DNA from: Callipepla californica brunnescens
Lineage: Eukaryota; Chordata; Aves; Galliformes; Odontophoridae
Reading direction: 5' to 3'
DNA length: 64,000 nucleotides
NCBI GenBank assembly: GCA_023055505.1
Contig: JALIRH010000018.1
Span: 11,888,146-11,952,145, forward strand
The first letter of the stretch is position 1; each line of letters starts with the position of its first letter. The notes under the pieces are model-generated. The model made no database searches. It saw nothing but the letters and a program-made list of their open reading frames with translations, and was not told where the DNA came from. Below are positions 62,591-64,000 of this stretch, piece by piece. Position numbers and translations under genes: made by a program.

Positions 62591-63240
62591 TGTGAAGCTT
62601 GCTCACAAATGAGACCAAGACCTCTGCTGGAAACAACAGCCCATCTTGCTAGAGGGCACAACCCTTTACAGTGATGACAGATTAATCACATTGGTCCCTT
62701 CCTCGATCTGAGGGTGCCAGATATGCCCCAATCTGTTTTGACACAGTGAGTGAATTGATGCAAGCCTATCCTGTAGCAAAGGTAAACCAAGCCTATACCA
62801 TAAAAACCCTAACTAGATTAATGGCATCATATGGGACTCCTGAGGTCATTGAGATTGACCAAGGTACACATTTCATGGGTACAACTGTGCAGAAGTGGGC
62901 CACGAACAACATCAAATGGTGGTTTCACCTGCCCTCCAATCCAGAGGTAGAGATAATGGGATCCTGAAGGCTACTCTGAAGGCAGATTCACAGTCCTTGC
63001 AGGGGTGGACCAAGAGGCTTTATGTAAACCTGCGGGAATTGAATGAGAGACCAAGGTATGGCAGACCCAGTGTTTTAAGAATGTTGCAGACAACTTGGGC
63101 CTCCCCATTTAGGATACAAATCATAAGCAAGGACACCATGCTTAAGGCACAAGTTGGTACAATGAATAATCTTCTGCTCCCTGCCCCTGAGGACTTACAG
63201 CCTGGGAAACACAAGGTAAAATAGCCTTTGAAGTTGCAAA
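62591..63240 (+). pseudogene. ERV integrase remnant, broken
   Basis: Integrase joins viral DNA to host DNA. Seen here: the CxxC half of the N-terminal HHCC zinc finger (CEAC, 62591-62602), then a catalytic core with SEGARYAPICFD, QAYPVAKVNQAYTIK, and DQGTHF (second catalytic Asp kept). The first catalytic aspartate position reads AAT (Asn, 62684-62686) with a TGA three codons before it. A frameshift lies near 62696, and the segment with the catalytic glutamate (about 62940-62955) is deleted or out of frame. The frame resumes at 62957 (GIxKATLKADSQSLQGWTKR in part) through NERPRYGRP to NNLLLPAPEDLQPGKHKVK, where a TAG follows. It is a dead ERVL-like integrase. Confidence 0.85.
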
Positions 63241-63944
63241 CAGGACCAAAATGGTGTGGTCTCCTTGCACCTTAGATGAGATTGTTAGATTCTGGGGATC
63301 AGTAAACCCTCCAGTGATCAATGCATAGCCAGCAGAGGTAATAGTTCACACTCCAATTTTCATCACAAAAGGGGACATTAATCATGTCCTTGCGGCAAAT
63401 GAGAACTCCCTCCCCCCACACTTTGGTTCCTGATAGAGCGATCCAGCCACAGATATCAGGCCAAAGGGTGTGGTATTGAAGGTCATGGCATGCCCCAGGT
63501 ACAGGTAGAAGCATTGACTCAAGACCAAAATACACCCTGCATCTTACCATAGTGGGCAGACTTACTCTTCTTCATACATGTTAAACATCTGTACTACTCC
63601 CCTTGAGGTTTTAAGTTCACAGAAGAGTTGGTGAACACCACCACTCCAGCATGCTCCAGTGTCCATGAGGATACATCATGACATCCAGTGGTGGACTGTT
63701 GAACTTTTAGGAACTGTCAAGCATGAACTGAACTGCTACTGCTCTTTAAAGAAGATATGCCTCCAGAAGGAACATCAAGTACTGGCCTAACAGAACCACA
63801 AAAAAGACTGTAAATAATGGCCTTCAGCGCCTTAACATTCTATATCATGTCATGTATTGTACATGTGTCATGATGTACATTGTATTTTGAGCCACTGACA
63901 CAGCAGGAGCTTATGCCCTATCTGTTCAGCTGTTGATTCATGCT
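63241..63944 (+). other. 3' internal part of the ERV, unassigned
   Basis: Between the integrase end and the polypurine tract lie about 0.7 kb with stops in all plus frames. The first about 60 bases continue the integrase C-terminal domain (LQTGPKW, 63232-63252). The rest shows no envelope features that I can recognise, such as a transmembrane segment in a long frame. ERVL-type elements often lack env, so this may be a 3' untranslated part. A TGTACAT-rich, partly palindromic patch lies at 63846-63880. Confidence 0.5.
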
Positions 63945-63958
63945 GTGAAGGGGTGGAG
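63945..63958 (+). promoter_or_regulatory. Polypurine tract of the ERV
   Basis: GTGAAGGGGTGGAG directly precedes the 3' LTR start TGCAGTGG. Its place and purine content match the primer for plus-strand DNA synthesis; two T residues interrupt it. Confidence 0.75.
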
Positions 63959-64000
63959 TGCAGTGGAATAGACTGGTCACAGCCTGAACCAGAAAATGAG
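63959..64000 (+). mobile_element. 3' LTR of the ERV, first 42 bases only
   Basis: TGCAGTGGAATAGACTGGTC and the following bases match the start of the 5' LTR at 62083 with a few substitutions. The window ends inside it. The differences visible are too few to date the insertion reliably. Confidence 0.9.

Larger units (their letters stand above)
62083..64000 (+). mobile_element. Internally deleted endogenous retrovirus (ERVL-like), cut by window edge
   Basis: The order is 5' LTR, primer-binding-site remnant, protease-like remnant, integrase, unassigned 3' part, polypurine tract and the first 42 bases of the 3' LTR. About 1.65 kb separates the LTRs, against several kilobases in an intact provirus: gag, reverse transcriptase and RNase H are absent. 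The integrase type (CxxC finger, DQGTHF block, NNLLLPAPE block before the C-terminal domain) resembles ERVL/class III elements. Many stops and frameshifts make it an old, non-functional copy. It is oriented plus. The downstream target-site flank lies outside the window. Confidence 0.85.

Overview
This window looks like nuclear DNA of a bird, most likely a galliform such as chicken, turkey, quail or pheasant. The evidence is the repeat content: many 5'-truncated CR1 LINE copies whose 3' ends carry the avian ATTCTRTGA-type tail, three short mariner-type transposons, several avian ERVL-like solo LTRs and an endogenous retrovirus remnant. Base composition is strongly AT-rich. No open reading frame longer than 142 codons occurs outside a recognisable repeat, and I recognise no host exon, tRNA, rRNA or other RNA gene. 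I read the window as intergenic sequence or deep intron (a gene desert), and could not tell which.

Layout. 1-4.9 kb: mostly unique AT-rich DNA with a mariner remnant (1363-1919). 4.9-6.5 kb: an old sense-strand CR1 split by a second mariner (5273-5777). 8.6-9.35 kb: an antisense solo LTR. 9.76-10.14 kb: a CR1 reverse-transcriptase scrap and a (TCTCC)n array. 12-17 kb: an (AAAAG)n tract, a TA/GT compound microsatellite, and an ERVL-like LTR apparently split into two parts 1.3 kb apart, with an antisense CR1 touching the second part. 19-25.4 kb: more CR1 pieces, a third mariner (21280-21842) next to an antisense CR1, and two CR1 copies with their truncated 5' ends facing each other. 27.3-27.9 kb: another LTR of the same family. 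32.2-33.2 kb: a CR1 deletion derivative back to back with an antisense CR1. 35.6-36.3 kb: a third LTR type abutting a CR1 3' end. 37.6-38.7 kb: two antisense CR1 pieces. 43 kb: a GT array followed by a CR1 tail. 49.7 kb: a TTTTTCC heptamer array. 57 kb: short CR1 tails. 58.8-59.7 kb: the best-preserved CR1, with a 275-codon frame covering the end of the RT domain and the ORF2 C-terminus. 62.1-64.0 kb: an internally deleted ERV, with 5' LTR, primer-binding-site remnant, protease-like remnant, integrase zinc-finger and catalytic core, polypurine tract and the first 42 bases of the 3' LTR, cut by the window edge.

Nothing here works together as a pathway. The order of events that can be read from nesting is: CR1 at 4.9-6.5 kb, then a mariner into it. 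An ERVL-like LTR at 15-17 kb seems to have been interrupted after it inserted. All mobile elements seen are disabled by truncation, internal deletion, stops or substitutions in catalytic residues. I found no convincing undescribed biological system. The items most worth a check are the ERV with a direct protease-to-integrase junction, the split LTR with about 1 kb of unexplained filler, and an unassigned overlapping ORF pair at 12.2-12.7 kb. Family names rest on my recognition of sequence motifs, with no database search.
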